DNA from: Massilia sp. BJB1822
GTDB lineage: Bacteria > Pseudomonadota > Gammaproteobacteria > Burkholderiales > Burkholderiaceae_D
Direction: 5' to 3'
Length of the DNA: 64,000 nucleotides
Assembly (NCBI RefSeq): GCF_013369485.1
Contig: NZ_JABWEB010000017.1
Coordinates: 43,161 to 107,160, forward strand
In this document: positions 49,540 through 58,886 of the stretch, piece after piece
Numbering within the stretch: position 1 is the stretch's first letter
Layout of the letters: the number at the start of each line of letters is the position of its first letter
Position numbers and translations under genes: made by a program
The notes under the pieces: model-generated
Databases searched by the model: none
The model's input: the letters and a program-made list of their open reading frames with translations, nothing else
What the model was told of the DNA's origin: nothing

Positions 49540-51381
49540 TCAGGCGGCGGCAGGAGCGGGCGAAGAAAGGTCTTCGTCACCTTTGGCTTGCTGGCGTTCC
49601 CACATCTGGGCATACAGGCCTTCGGCGGCAAGCAGCGCCTGGTGGGTCCCGCGTTCGACGATGCGGCCGTGGTCGAGCACGAGGATCTGGTCGGCGTCGG
49701 CCACGGTCGAGAGCCGGTGGGCGATAACCATAGTGGTGCGGCTGCGCGAAATCTCTTTCAATTCGGCCTGGATCGCCTGCTCGGCCTTGGAGTCGAGCGC
49801 GGAGGTGGCTTCGTCGAAGATCAGAATGGCGGGATTTTTCAGCAGTGTGCGCGCAATCGCGACGCGCTGCTTTTCGCCGCCCGACAGTTTCAGCCCGCGC
49901 TCGCCGACCAGCGAGGCATAGCCGTCCGGCAGGCTTTCGATGAAGTCGTGGATGGAGGCGGCGCGCGCGGCGGCGACGATTTCTTCCTTGCTGGCGCCGG
50001 GCCGTCCGTAAGCGATGTTGTATTCGATGCTGTCGTTGAACAGCACCGTATCCTGCGGCACGATGCCGATGGCGTGGCGCAGCGAGGCTTGCGTCAGCGA
50101 GCGCAGATCCTGGCCATCGATGGTGATGGCGCCGCCATTCACTTCATAGAAACGGTACAGCAGGCGCGATAAGGTGGACTTGCCGGAGCCGCTATGCCCC
50201 ACCACCGCCGTGGTGGTGCCGGCCGGGATGGTGAAGTCGACGTCGAACAGAATCTGGCGCTTGCTCTCGTAGCTGAAATCGACGTGGGAGAATTTCACCG
50301 TGGCGCCATGCGTGAGCAGGGGGCGCGCATCGGGCGCGTCGGCCACTTCGCGGTTCTGGTCGAGCAGGGAGAACAGGCGCTCCATATCGGCCAGGCTTTG
50401 CTTGATCTCGCGGTAGATCACGCCGAGGAAGTTGAGCGGAATGTACAGCTGGATCATGAAGGCATTCACCAGCACCAGATCGCCCAGCGTCATCTTGCCG
50501 TCGATGACGCCCTGGGTGGCGCGCCACAGGATCAGCGTGACCGCGCTGGCGATGATCAGCGACTGCCCGGTGTTGAGGAAGGACAGCGAGGTCTGCGACT
50601 TGACCGCCGCCGATTCGTAGCGCTGCAAGCCTTCGTCATAGCGTTTGGCCTCGTATTCCTCGTTGCCGAAGTACTTCACCGTTTCGTAGTTGAGCAGGGA
50701 GTCGATGGCCTTGGTATTGGCTTTCGAGTCCAGATCGTTCATGGTGCGGCGGAAGTGGGTGCGCCAGTCCGTGACCATGACGGTGAAGGTAATGTAGAGC
50801 ACCAGCGCGGTAAAGGTGATCACCGAGAACCAGATATCGTAGTGCGTGACCAGATAGGTCAGCACCAGCGTGATCTCCACCAGCGTGGGCAGGATATTGA
50901 ACAGGGTGTAGGAGATCAGCGAGCCGACGCTGCGCGTGCCGCGCTCGATATCGCGCGTCATGCCGCCGGTCTGGCGGCTCAGGTGGAAGCGCAGCGACAG
51001 CGAATGCAGATGGCGGAAGACCTTGAGCGCAATGGTGCGCACGGCACGCTGGGTGACGCGGGCGAACAGGAATTCGCGCAGCTCGGTGAACACGGTGGTG
51101 GACAGACGCAGCAAGCCATACGCCACCAGGGCCGCCACCGGCAGCACCAGCAGGGCTTGCGGCTTGTCGGGCGTGACCGTCATCTGGTCCACCAGGTTTT
51201 TCAGCACCACGGGCACGCCGACATTGGCCGTCTTCGCGCCCACCAGGCAGAGCAGCGCCAGCAGCACGCGCCATTTGTACACCCACAGATAGGGCAGCAG
51301 GGTTTTCAGCGTGGCGAGATCGCCACGGCTGGGCGGGGTTTTGCTGTCGGATGGCGGTGGCGAGTTCGAATAGCGGCGCAT
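49540..51381 (-). CDS. ABC exporter, ATM1/HMT-type (permease-ATPase fusion)
   Basis: 613 aa. Six-helix ABC_membrane domain at about 30-320 (VLLALLCLVGAKTANVGVPV; RDIERGTRSVGSLISYTLFN), then an ATPase domain. Walker A is VGHSGSGKSTLSRLL, the signature is LKLSGGEKQRVAIARTLL, and Walker B LIFDEATSALD follows. The segment DRQTGGMTRDIERGTR-like loop and overall type match Atm1/HMT1 exporters that move glutathione-linked or metal-sulfur compounds. The ATG at 51381 was chosen over 51435, which would run into the divergent thioesterase promoter. The C-terminal tail is Ala/Pro-rich. Confidence 0.9.
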   Translation of the reverse strand: MRRYSNSPPPSDSKTPPSRGDLATLKTLLPYLWVYKWRVLLALLCLVGAKTANVGVPVVLKNLVDQMTVTPDKPQALLVLPVAALVAYGLLRLSTTVFTELREFLFARVTQRAVRTIALKVFRHLHSLSLRFHLSRQTGGMTRDIERGTRSVGSLISYTLFNILPTLVEITLVLTYLVTHYDIWFSVITFTALVLYITFTVMVTDWRTHFRRTMNDLDSKANTKAIDSLLNYETVKYFGNEEYEAKRYDEGLQRYESAAVKSQTSLSFLNTGQSLIIASAVTLILWRATQGVIDGKMTLGDLVLVNAFMIQLYIPLNFLGVIYREIKQSLADMERLFSLLDQNREVADAPDARPLLTHGATVKFSHVDFSYESKRQILFDVDFTIPAGTTTAVVGHSGSGKSTLSRLLYRFYEVNGGAITIDGQDLRSLTQASLRHAIGIVPQDTVLFNDSIEYNIAYGRPGASKEEIVAAARAASIHDFIESLPDGYASLVGERGLKLSGGEKQRVAIARTLLKNPAILIFDEATSALDSKAEQAIQAELKEISRSRTTMVIAHRLSTVADADQILVLDHGRIVERGTHQALLAAEGLYAQMWERQQAKGDEDLSSPAPAAA

Positions 51382-51446
51382 GAGGGCGGATGATACTGGC
51401 GGTGGTTTACAATTCGCCCAATTGTAGCCTTTCACGAGATTTTAAG

Positions 51447-51890
51447 ATGACCACGCCAGACAACACCCTGATCCATTCCGAAAACCGCGGCCTGCCACCG
51501 GGCAAAATGCCCGAGCTGCGCGTGATGCCCGCGCCGGCCGACGCCAATGTCTACGGCGACGTGTTCGGCGGCTGGATCATGGCCCAGGTCGACATCGCCG
51601 GCTCGCTGCCGGCCACGCGCCGCGCCAATGGCCGCGTCGCCACCATCGCAGTCAACTCCTTCGTCTTCAAACATCCGGTATTCGTGGGCGATCTGCTGTC
51701 CTTCTATGCTGATATTGTCAAAGTTGGCAATACGTCCATCACCGTCAATGTCGAAGTGTACGCGGAGCGCAACCGCCTGCAGGCCTGCACTGTGAAGGTG
51801 ACGGAAGCCACGCTGACCTATGTGGCCACCGGCCCTGACCGCAAACCACGTCCCGTGCCGCCGATCGAGACGCTGCTCAAGCAGCGTTAA
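51447..51890 (+). CDS. Hotdog-fold acyl-CoA thioesterase (YciA-like)
   Basis: 147 aa. The hotdog signature with the catalytic Asp is PADANVYGDVFGGWIMAQVD, followed by VNSFVFKHPVFVGDLLSFYA and VEVYAERNRLQACTVKVTEA. These fit the YciA/BACH group that hydrolyses acyl-CoAs to free acid and CoA. The ATG at 51447 lies next to the conserved N-terminus; the upstream ATG at 51390 would overlap the divergent exporter region. It ends four bases before the phosphatase gene. Confidence 0.92.
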   Translation: MTTPDNTLIHSENRGLPPGKMPELRVMPAPADANVYGDVFGGWIMAQVDIAGSLPATRRANGRVATIAVNSFVFKHPVFVGDLLSFYADIVKVGNTSITVNVEVYAERNRLQACTVKVTEATLTYVATGPDRKPRPVPPIETLLKQR

Positions 51891-51894
51891 ACCC

Positions 51895-53472
51895 ATGGAC
51901 GGCCAGCGCCGCCTTCTGCTGCTGGCCGGCGCCCGCCTGGCGGGCCTGGCGGCGCTGGGCGCGGGGCTGACCTCCTCCTATCAAGCGGGTGCGCGCAGCA
52001 ATGGCGGCGCCTATCCCTTCAGCCTGGGCGTGGCCTCCGGCTCGCCCCTGCCCGATTCCGTCGTGCTGTGGACGCGCCTCCTGTACGAGCCGCTCAACGC
52101 GGCTGCCATGCCGCCGCTGGCCATGCGCCTGCGCTGGGAAGTGGCGCAGGACGAGGCATTCCGCCAGATCGCCGCCAAGGGCGTGGCGACCGCCATGCCG
52201 GAACTGGCGCACAGCGTGCATGTGGACGTGAAAGGGCTGGAACCGGGGCGCTGGTATTTTTACCGCTTCATGCTGGGCGACGCCGTCAGCCCGGTCGGCC
52301 GCACGCGCACCGCACCGGCGGCCGATGCCCTGCCCTCATCGCTGAAGATGGCGGTGGCTTCCTGCCAGCATTGGGAATTCGGCCACTATGCGGCGCACCG
52401 CCATATCGCGGCGGCAGCACCGGACCTGGTGGCCTTCCTTGGCGATTACATCTATGAGTGGGGACCATACCGGCTGACGCATCCCGAGCGTTCCCAGCGC
52501 AAGGACGAGAGCTTCACGCTGGCCGATTACCGCGCCCGCTATGCCCAGTACAAAAGCGATCCCGATCTGCAGGCGGCGCATCTGGCCGCGCCCTGGATCG
52601 TCACCTGGGACGACCACGAAGTCGCCAACGATTACGGCAATGACCGCGACGAGCTGCTCAGTCCCGCATTCGCAGCGCGGCGCGCGGCGGCCTATCAGGC
52701 CTTCTATGAACACCAGCCCGTGCGCATCAATGGCGAAGGGCTGGCGCGGCTGCGCATGCAACAGCGCTACGACTGGGGCCAGCTGGCGCGCATCCATGTG
52801 CTCGACACGCGCCAGTACCGCTCCGCCCATGCCTGCCAGCGGCCGGGGCGCGGCGGCTCCAGCTCAGTCTACCGGCGCGCCTGCGCGGAGTTAAGCGATC
52901 CGCGGCGCAGCATGCTGGGCATGGAACAGGAAGGCTGGCTGGAACAGGGTTTGCGCAGTTCGCGCGCGCGCTGGAATATCCTGGCCCAGCAAACGCTGAT
53001 GGCCCAGTCCACGCAAGTGCCGATCGTGCAGGCCGACGATGGCCGCTTCTGGACCGATGGCTGGGATGGCTATCCGGCAGCGCGCCAGCGCCTGCTGCAT
53101 GCCGTGCGGGCCAGTGGCGCCGCCAATCCGCTGGTGCTGTCGGGCGATGTGCACACCTTCTACGCTGCCGATCTGGCGCGCGAGGCGGTGCGTCCAGTAT
53201 CGGCCGCCAATCCCGTGATCGCCACTGAATTTTGCGGCACCTCGATCACCTCCAGCTCGCGTCCGCAGGAGCGCACCGCGCAGTACGTGGAAATGAATCC
53301 GCATATGCATTATGGCCGCAGCGACCGGCGCGGCTTCATGCTGCTGAACGTGACGCCCGAACGCAGCGAGATGCTGTTTCAGGCCCTGGACAATGTGCGC
53401 GACAAAGACAGCGCCCTCTCCACCCTTGCCCATTTCGCCGTCATCGACGGCAAACCAGGCATTGCCGCTTGA
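51895..53472 (+). CDS. PhoD-like alkaline phosphatase / phosphodiesterase
   Basis: 525 aa from the ATG at 51895. A Tat-type-looking leader (QRRLLLLAGARLAGLAALGA) precedes the PhoD N-terminal domain (PFSLGVASGSPLPDSVVLWT) and the metallophosphatase domain. Metal ligands are visible in VAFLGDYIYEWG, TWDDHEVANDYG and LSGDVHTFYAADL. PhoD enzymes release phosphate from mono- and diesters and are exported folded by Tat. The leader has only the RR pair and lacks a clear SRRxFLK consensus. The start is four bases after the thioesterase stop, so the two may be co-transcribed. Confidence 0.92.
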   Translation: MDGQRRLLLLAGARLAGLAALGAGLTSSYQAGARSNGGAYPFSLGVASGSPLPDSVVLWTRLLYEPLNAAAMPPLAMRLRWEVAQDEAFRQIAAKGVATAMPELAHSVHVDVKGLEPGRWYFYRFMLGDAVSPVGRTRTAPAADALPSSLKMAVASCQHWEFGHYAAHRHIAAAAPDLVAFLGDYIYEWGPYRLTHPERSQRKDESFTLADYRARYAQYKSDPDLQAAHLAAPWIVTWDDHEVANDYGNDRDELLSPAFAARRAAAYQAFYEHQPVRINGEGLARLRMQQRYDWGQLARIHVLDTRQYRSAHACQRPGRGGSSSVYRRACAELSDPRRSMLGMEQEGWLEQGLRSSRARWNILAQQTLMAQSTQVPIVQADDGRFWTDGWDGYPAARQRLLHAVRASGAANPLVLSGDVHTFYAADLAREAVRPVSAANPVIATEFCGTSITSSSRPQERTAQYVEMNPHMHYGRSDRRGFMLLNVTPERSEMLFQALDNVRDKDSALSTLAHFAVIDGKPGIAA

Positions 53473-53481
53473 GCGAACGCA

Positions 53482-53510
53482 TTGGCGTGCATGACTTGGC
53501 GGCCTATACT
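53482..53510 (+). promoter_or_regulatory. Sigma-70 promoter of the RelBE-like module
   Basis: TTGGCG (53482-53487) and TATACT (53505-53510) are separated by exactly 17 bases and lie 28 bases before the antitoxin ATG. The fit to consensus is good. Confidence 0.75.
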
Positions 53511-53537
53511 GAATCTTCGGATGCAGGGAGAACGCAT

Positions 53538-53792
53538 ATGCAAATCATTACTCGCAGTACATTGGCAGGCAATCTGGATGAGTATCTCGATAACGCAACG
53601 CGGCAAGCAATCGAGGTAGAAAGCCCGCATCACAGCAAGTTGGTGATGTTGCCGCACGCCGAATATGAGCGCTTGAAGGAAGTGGAAGATGCTTACTGGG
53701 CAATCTGCGCTGAGAAAGCCATGGAAAATGGCTTAGCCAGTCCCGAAGAAGTGCAGCGCCTTCTAACTGAACGCGCCAATGAAGCGGCTTAA
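53538..53792 (+). CDS. Type II antitoxin, Phd/RelB-like
   Basis: 84 aa with AGGGAG before the ATG. It begins MQIITRSTLAGNLDEYLDNA and continues SPHHSKLVMLPHAEYERLKE, the N-terminal DNA-binding/dimer part of Phd/YefM-type antitoxins. The C-terminal region (AICAEKAMENGLASPEEVQR then LLTERANEAA) is the toxin-binding helix. Its end overlaps the toxin start by 14 bases, the usual coupling. It probably represses its own promoter at 53482-53510. Confidence 0.85.
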   Translation: MQIITRSTLAGNLDEYLDNATRQAIEVESPHHSKLVMLPHAEYERLKEVEDAYWAICAEKAMENGLASPEEVQRLLTERANEAA

Positions 53793-54048
53793 TGTCACCA
53801 ACGACAGCCTGAATTTCCTTTCCCCCTTGCCGGCCAAACAGTACCGGCAACTCGTGGATACCATTTTCAGGCTGTTAAAAACTCCCGAGCCACACGACTC
53901 ATCCCAACTGAAGGGCTACGCTTTTCGCCGCGTGGATTGCGGCGAATACCGCGTTATTTACCGCGTGCAGGACGAGGATTTATTCGTCCTGCTCATCGGC
54001 AAACGCAACGATGCCGAAATCTATAAGAAATTGGGCAGGAAGCTCTGA
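53779..54048 (+). CDS. RelE/ParE-family toxin
   Basis: 89 aa. It has the ParE/RelE fold pattern: an N-terminal two-helix hairpin (LPAKQYRQLVDTIFRLLKTP), then beta strands with SSQLKGYAFRRVDCGEYRVI, YRVQDEDLFVLLIGKRNDAE and IYKKLGRKL. The conserved RVxxGEYRVIY core and the GKRNDxExY end are those of RelE-like mRNA interferases. It would cleave ribosome-bound mRNA if free of antitoxin. All parts look intact, so this module is probably active. Confidence 0.87.
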   Translation: MKRLNVTNDSLNFLSPLPAKQYRQLVDTIFRLLKTPEPHDSSQLKGYAFRRVDCGEYRVIYRVQDEDLFVLLIGKRNDAEIYKKLGRKL

Positions 54049-54068
54049 CAAGCGCCTGCCCAGTTTCC

Positions 54069-55739
54069 TTACGCGGCTTTCTTCTCGTCGCGCAGCTGGC
54101 GGCGCAGGATTTTGCCGACATTGGTCTTCGGCAGTTCGTCGCGGAACTCGATGTATTTCGGTTTCTTGTAAGCGGTCAGTTCGTGTTTGCAGAAGTCGAG
54201 CAGTTGCTCGGCCGTCAGCGAGGCGTCCTTGCGCACGACGAAGAGTTTGACGGCTTCGCCGGAGTTATTGTCCGGCACGCCGATGCAGGCCACTTCCAGC
54301 ACGCCCGGATGGGCTGCCACCACTTCCTCGATCTCGTTCGGATAGACGTTGAAGCCGGAGACGATGATCATGTCCTTCTTGCGGTCGACGATGCGGGTGT
54401 AGCCGCGTTCGTCCATGATGCCGACGTCGCCGGTCTTGAAGAAGCCGTCCGGCGTCATGGACTTGGCGGTTTCCTCCGGACGGTTCCAGTAGCCGGCCAT
54501 CACTTGCGGACCACGGATGGCGATTTCGCCAGGCTGGCCGAATGGCACGGGATTGCCGTTATCGTCCAGGATGGCGACTTCGGTGGAAGGAATCGGCAGG
54601 CCGATGGTGCCGGTGAATTCCTTGATGTCGACGCGGTTGGCGGTGGCCACCGGCGAGGTTTCGGACATGCCATAGCCTTCGATGATCGGCGTGCCGGTCA
54701 GTTTCAGCCAGCGATCGGCCACGGCGCGCTGCACCGACATGCCGCCGCCATTGCACACCTGGTAGCTGGAGAAGTCGAGCTTGGCGAATTCGGGATTATT
54801 CAGCAGCGCGTTGTACAGCGTGTTCACGGCCGGGAAGACGTGCATGCGGTGCTTGCCCAGTTCCTTGACGAAGCCGGGAATATCGCGCGGGTTCGGAATC
54901 AGCAGATTCATGCCGCCCAGGCGCAGGCCCATGAAGGCACTGATGGTCAGCGAGTAGATGTGATACAGCGGCAGCGCGCAGACAAAGCCCAGTTGCTCGG
55001 CTTCGGTTTCCATGCCCAGCCAGGCTTCGTTCTGCAGCACATTGGCCACCACATTACGGTGCAGCAGCACGGCGCCTTTGGAAACGCCGGTGGTGCCGCC
55101 GGTGTACTGCAGGAAGGCGATATCGTCATGCCCCAGCTGCACGGGATTGAGCGGCAGGCGGCCGCCCTCGGCCAGCACCTGCTTGAAGGAAACGGCGTTC
55201 GGCAGCGAGAAGGCCGGCACCATTTTCTTCACATTGCGCACGACGAAGTTGACGATGGCGCCTTTCAGGCCGCCCAGCAGATCGCCCATGCTGGCCACGA
55301 CCACATGCTTGAGCGGCGACTGCGCCAGTACCTGCTCCACGGTGGTGGCGAAGTTTTCCAGCACGAAGATGGCTTCGGCGCCGGAGTCGTGCAGCTGGTG
55401 CTGCAACTCGCGCGGGGTGTACAGCGGATTGACGTTGACCACGGTGTAGCCGGCGCGCAGGATGCCGGCCATGGCGACCGGATACTGCAGCACATTGGGC
55501 AGCATGATGGCGACGCGCGCACCCTTTTTCAGGCCTTTGCTTTGCAGCCAGGCGCCCACTTTCTGCGACATCTGATCGACTTCGGCATAGGTCAGGAATT
55601 TGTCCATGCAGACGTAGGCATTGCGGTCGGCATACTTGCGGAAGGATTCTTCCATCAAGTGCGTCACCGAACGATACAGGGTCGCGTCGATCTCCGCAGG
55701 AACGCCTTCGGGGTAGGACTTCAGCCAAATCTTTTCCAT
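54069..55739 (-). CDS. fadD: Long-chain fatty acid-CoA ligase (second of tandem pair)
   Basis: 556 aa from the ATG at 55739 (MEKIWLKSYPEGVPAEIDAT), with GAGG upstream; longer starts at 55760 and 55790 are open. AMP-binding motif YTGGTTGVSKGAVLLHR, the adenylate motif GYGMSETSPVATANR and the C-terminal fatty-acyl-CoA signature with TGDVGIMDERGYTRIVDRKK are present. It activates long-chain fatty acids for beta-oxidation. It is very similar to the gene upstream over its whole length, so the two arose by duplication. A terminator stands between them. Confidence 0.94.
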   Translation of the reverse strand: MEKIWLKSYPEGVPAEIDATLYRSVTHLMEESFRKYADRNAYVCMDKFLTYAEVDQMSQKVGAWLQSKGLKKGARVAIMLPNVLQYPVAMAGILRAGYTVVNVNPLYTPRELQHQLHDSGAEAIFVLENFATTVEQVLAQSPLKHVVVASMGDLLGGLKGAIVNFVVRNVKKMVPAFSLPNAVSFKQVLAEGGRLPLNPVQLGHDDIAFLQYTGGTTGVSKGAVLLHRNVVANVLQNEAWLGMETEAEQLGFVCALPLYHIYSLTISAFMGLRLGGMNLLIPNPRDIPGFVKELGKHRMHVFPAVNTLYNALLNNPEFAKLDFSSYQVCNGGGMSVQRAVADRWLKLTGTPIIEGYGMSETSPVATANRVDIKEFTGTIGLPIPSTEVAILDDNGNPVPFGQPGEIAIRGPQVMAGYWNRPEETAKSMTPDGFFKTGDVGIMDERGYTRIVDRKKDMIIVSGFNVYPNEIEEVVAAHPGVLEVACIGVPDNNSGEAVKLFVVRKDASLTAEQLLDFCKHELTAYKKPKYIEFRDELPKTNVGKILRRQLRDEKKAA

Positions 55740-55800
55740 CTCTAATGCCTCATCTTTCATGTCAGGCGGCGCCCGGCGCCGCGTCTTCAATCGTTATGCG

Positions 55801-55830
55801 CAAAAAAACCGCCTGACCGCAGGCGGTTGG
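55801..55830 (-). terminator. Intrinsic terminator between the two fadD genes
   Basis: On the minus strand AACCGCCTG-CGGT-CAGGCGGTT is followed by T-rich sequence (seven T in a row counting the stem end). It lies 18 bases after the first fadD stop, so the second gene needs its own promoter or read-through. Confidence 0.9.
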
Positions 55831-55847
55831 GCCTGGCGGTCGGCGTT

Positions 55848-57545
55848 TCACGCCGCCTTTTTGTCGCTGGGAGTCCCCTCGTCGCGCAATACGCGGCGCA
55901 GAATCTTGCCCACATTCGTCTTCGGAAGCTCATCGCGGAATTCGATGTACTTCGGTTTCTTATAGCCGGTCAGGTTCTCTTTGCAGTAAGCCATCAGCGC
56001 ATCGGCCGTCAGCGCCGGATCCTTGCGCACCACGAAGACCTTGACCGCTTCGCCCGAGTGCTCGTCGGGCACGCCCACGCAGGCGCATTCCAGCACGCCC
56101 GGATGGGCCGCAATCACCGCTTCCAGCTCGTTGGGGTAAACGTTGAAGCCGGAGACCAGGATCATGTCCTTTTTGCGGTCGACAATCTTGACGTAGCCGC
56201 GTTCGTCCATCACGCCCACGTCGCCGGATTTGAAGTAGCCGTCGGCCGTCATGACCTTGGCCGTTTCGTCCGGACGGTTCCAGTAGCCGCTCATCACCTG
56301 CGGGCCGCGGATGCCAATCTCGCCGGGCTGGCCCAGCGCCACTTCCTTGCCCTCGTCATCGAGGATGGCGATTTCGGTGGAGGGAATCGGCAGACCGATG
56401 GTGCCGGAGAAGGCGGTGCTGTCGGCGCGGTTGCAGGTTGCCACCGGCGAGGTTTCGGACAGGCCGTAGCCCTCGATGATGGAGACGCCCGTCGCCGCCA
56501 GCCACTTATCGTTGACGGTCTGCTGCACGGCCATGCCGCCGCCATTGCAGATCTTCAGGCCGGAGAAATCGAGGCTGCGGAAATCGGGATGATTGACCAG
56601 CGCGTTGTACAGCGTATTCACGGCCGGGAACATATTGAAGCGGTACTTGGCCAGCTCCTTGATCGTGCCGCCGATATCGCGCGGATTCGGGATCATCACG
56701 TTCAGGGCGCCAACGCGCATGCCCCACATGGCGCAAGCCGTCAGCGCGAAGATGTGATACAGCGGCAGGGCGCAAATGATGATGACCTGTTCCTGCTCCG
56801 CCAGATTGCCCAGGCCCGGCTTGGACCAGGCCTCGGTCTGCAGCAGATTGGCAATGATATTGCGGTGGACCAGGGTCGCGCCCTTGGAGACGCCGGTCGT
56901 GCCGCCGGTGTACTGCAGGAAGGCCACGTCTTCCAGATTCAATTCGACCGGCGTCAGTTTCATGCCGGCCGCGTGCGACATCGCCTCCTTGAAGCGCACC
57001 GCATTCGGCAGGGAGAACGGCGGCACCAGCTTCTTCACATTGCGCACCACGAAGTTGACCAGCATGCCCTTGGCCATGCCCAGCATCTCGCCCATGCTGG
57101 CGACGATGACGTGCTTGACCGGCGTGCGGCTTAGCACCTGCTCCAGCGTGGTGGCGAAATTTTCCAGGATGATGATGGCTTCGCTGCCCGAATCGCGCAG
57201 CTGGTGTTCCAGTTCGCGCGGGGTGTACAGCGGATTGACGTTGACCACGGTGTAGCCGGCGCGCAGGATGCCGGCGATGGCGATCGGGTACTGCAGCACG
57301 TTGGGCATCATCACCGCCACGCGCGCGCCTTTTTTCATGCCACGGCTTTGCAGCCAGGCGCCGATGCGGCGCGAATAGGCGTCCAGCTCGGCGTAGGTGA
57401 TGGCCTTGTCCATGCAGACGAAGGCATTGCGGTCTGCATACTTTTGAAACGACTCTTCCAGCAGATGAACCAGGGAGCGGTATTGATTGACATCAATTTC
57501 CGACGCCACCCCAGCGGGGTACGACTTCAACCAGATTTTATCCAT
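55848..57545 (-). CDS. fadD: Long-chain fatty acid-CoA ligase (first of tandem pair)
   Basis: 565 aa from the ATG at 57545 (MDKIWLKSYPAGVASEIDVN). The frame open upstream to 57689 is rejected because the matching start in the paralogue is MEKIWLKSYP. Motifs are YTGGTTGVSKGATLVHR, GYGLSETSPVATCNRAD and SGDVGVMDERGYVKIVDRKK. It activates fatty acids to acyl-CoA at the inner membrane. A palindrome GAACGCTCGTTC lies 89 bases upstream and could be the site of a TetR-type fatty-acid regulator. The upstream aminopeptidase gene ends 201 bases earlier. Confidence 0.95.
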   Translation of the reverse strand: MDKIWLKSYPAGVASEIDVNQYRSLVHLLEESFQKYADRNAFVCMDKAITYAELDAYSRRIGAWLQSRGMKKGARVAVMMPNVLQYPIAIAGILRAGYTVVNVNPLYTPRELEHQLRDSGSEAIIILENFATTLEQVLSRTPVKHVIVASMGEMLGMAKGMLVNFVVRNVKKLVPPFSLPNAVRFKEAMSHAAGMKLTPVELNLEDVAFLQYTGGTTGVSKGATLVHRNIIANLLQTEAWSKPGLGNLAEQEQVIIICALPLYHIFALTACAMWGMRVGALNVMIPNPRDIGGTIKELAKYRFNMFPAVNTLYNALVNHPDFRSLDFSGLKICNGGGMAVQQTVNDKWLAATGVSIIEGYGLSETSPVATCNRADSTAFSGTIGLPIPSTEIAILDDEGKEVALGQPGEIGIRGPQVMSGYWNRPDETAKVMTADGYFKSGDVGVMDERGYVKIVDRKKDMILVSGFNVYPNELEAVIAAHPGVLECACVGVPDEHSGEAVKVFVVRKDPALTADALMAYCKENLTGYKKPKYIEFRDELPKTNVGKILRRVLRDEGTPSDKKAA

Positions 57546-57633
57546 CCTGTGCCTCGTGTCTCGAATAATTATCGTTATATGATGAAAGCTGGCGCACAGA
57601 GCCAGCCTGCCAGCGAGTCGTTTCGAGAAAAAA

Positions 57634-57645
57634 GAACGCTCGTTC
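57634..57645 (-). promoter_or_regulatory. Operator-like palindrome upstream of the first fadD
   Basis: GAACG-CT-CGTTC is a 12-base inverted repeat in the 201-base gap before fadD. AACGnnCGTT-type palindromes are bound by several TetR-family regulators, including fatty-acid regulators. Which protein binds here is unknown. Confidence 0.4.
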
Positions 57646-57746
57646 GATCTTATAGTTAAGATGCTATCGGCAGGCCGATCAGTATGCAAGCGCTTTTGCT
57701 GATTTTGCCGGGCCTTTCCTCCGCCAAATTCTGCTGCAACGCAGCA

Positions 57747-58877
57747 TCACTGCAGCCCGCTACTCTCGCTCTTTTCCTTTACAGCAATCGTTTCCGTTTC
57801 CGCCGGCATGGCCTTCGCCAGTTGCTGAAGCCGCTCATGCCGTTCGGCGGTGGGGAGATTGCCCATGCCTTGCACCGCAGCATAGAATGCCTTCATGTTT
57901 TTTTCGCGCGCCAGCAGGGCGCGAAATCCTGGCAGGAAATCATTATAGGTTGCAACAGAGCTCAGGTGGGCATTTGTCAGCGGTTCGGCAAACCAGCGGT
58001 CATAGCCGGCGTAGCCGCCCCAATCGGCTTTGAGAACCAGGTATTCGGCCTTCAAGGCGGCGAAGATGCGCGCCTTTTCCTCGCGCTTTTTCTTGACGCT
58101 GGACTTGCTCGCGTAATTGGTGACCAGCATCTGGCGATGGCGCACCAGCAGGTCGAGGAATTGCTGGCGGCGCGCGTTGTAGCGCACATAAGCTTCCCGC
58201 ATCGGCTCGGTGCCATACAGCTCCAGCCAACGGTTCACGCCGGCCTCCTCCACCGCCGTGGCGAAGGCTTCATTGAATTTGGAATCGCCCTGAACGTAGA
58301 CCAGCTGGTGCGCCAGCTCGTGGAACAGCATACGCGCCAGTTCGGCGTCGGAATTGTTGATGAAGGTCGACAGCAGCGGGTCGCTGAACCAGCCCAGGGT
58401 CGAATAGGCCGGCACGCCGCCCACCTGCACGTCGTTGCCCTCGGCGCGCAATTCATCGGCATAGGCTTGCGCATCTTCCTTGCTGTAATAGCCGCGGTAA
58501 CTGACGCAGCCGGCAATCGGGAAGCACCACTGGATCGGACGCAGGGAGAGTTCGGGCGTGGCCACCACATTCCACAGCACGAAGGGCCGTTTGAGCGGGG
58601 CGTAATTGGTATAGCTGGCATTGTCCGGCAAGCCCAGTTCGCGCACGGCGAAGCGGCGGATCAGGCGCGCCTTTTCCAGGCGGGCCTTGAGCTTGGGATC
58701 GGTAGCGGGATCGCCCAGCCAGTCGTCAATGGGGCGGGCGTCGGACCAGAGCGCATACTGGCCCTGGGCCGCCTGGAAGTAATATTTAAACTGGGCGCAG
58801 CCCGCCAGCAGCAGCGCACACACACCCGCCCCGACCCAGTGCCGGGCACGGATTTTCGGGCGGGTGATTTTGCGCAT
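57747..58877 (-). CDS. Aminopeptidase-like metalloprotease lipoprotein
   Basis: 376 aa. A lipoprotein signal has its lipobox LLAGC, with acylated Cys27. The zinc motif HELAHQ is at 186-191 and the third-ligand helix NEAFATAVEEAGVNRWLELY follows. These are the marks of the putative aminopeptidase family PF10023. The protein should sit on the periplasmic side of a membrane. Its peptide substrate is unknown. It begins nine bases after the end of the molybdopterin oxidoreductase gene, so the two are probably co-transcribed. Confidence 0.9.
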   Translation of the reverse strand: MRKITRPKIRARHWVGAGVCALLLAGCAQFKYYFQAAQGQYALWSDARPIDDWLGDPATDPKLKARLEKARLIRRFAVRELGLPDNASYTNYAPLKRPFVLWNVVATPELSLRPIQWCFPIAGCVSYRGYYSKEDAQAYADELRAEGNDVQVGGVPAYSTLGWFSDPLLSTFINNSDAELARMLFHELAHQLVYVQGDSKFNEAFATAVEEAGVNRWLELYGTEPMREAYVRYNARRQQFLDLLVRHRQMLVTNYASKSSVKKKREEKARIFAALKAEYLVLKADWGGYAGYDRWFAEPLTNAHLSSVATYNDFLPGFRALLAREKNMKAFYAAVQGMGNLPTAERHERLQQLAKAMPAETETIAVKEKSESSGLQ

Positions 58878-58886
58878 GGCTCACTC

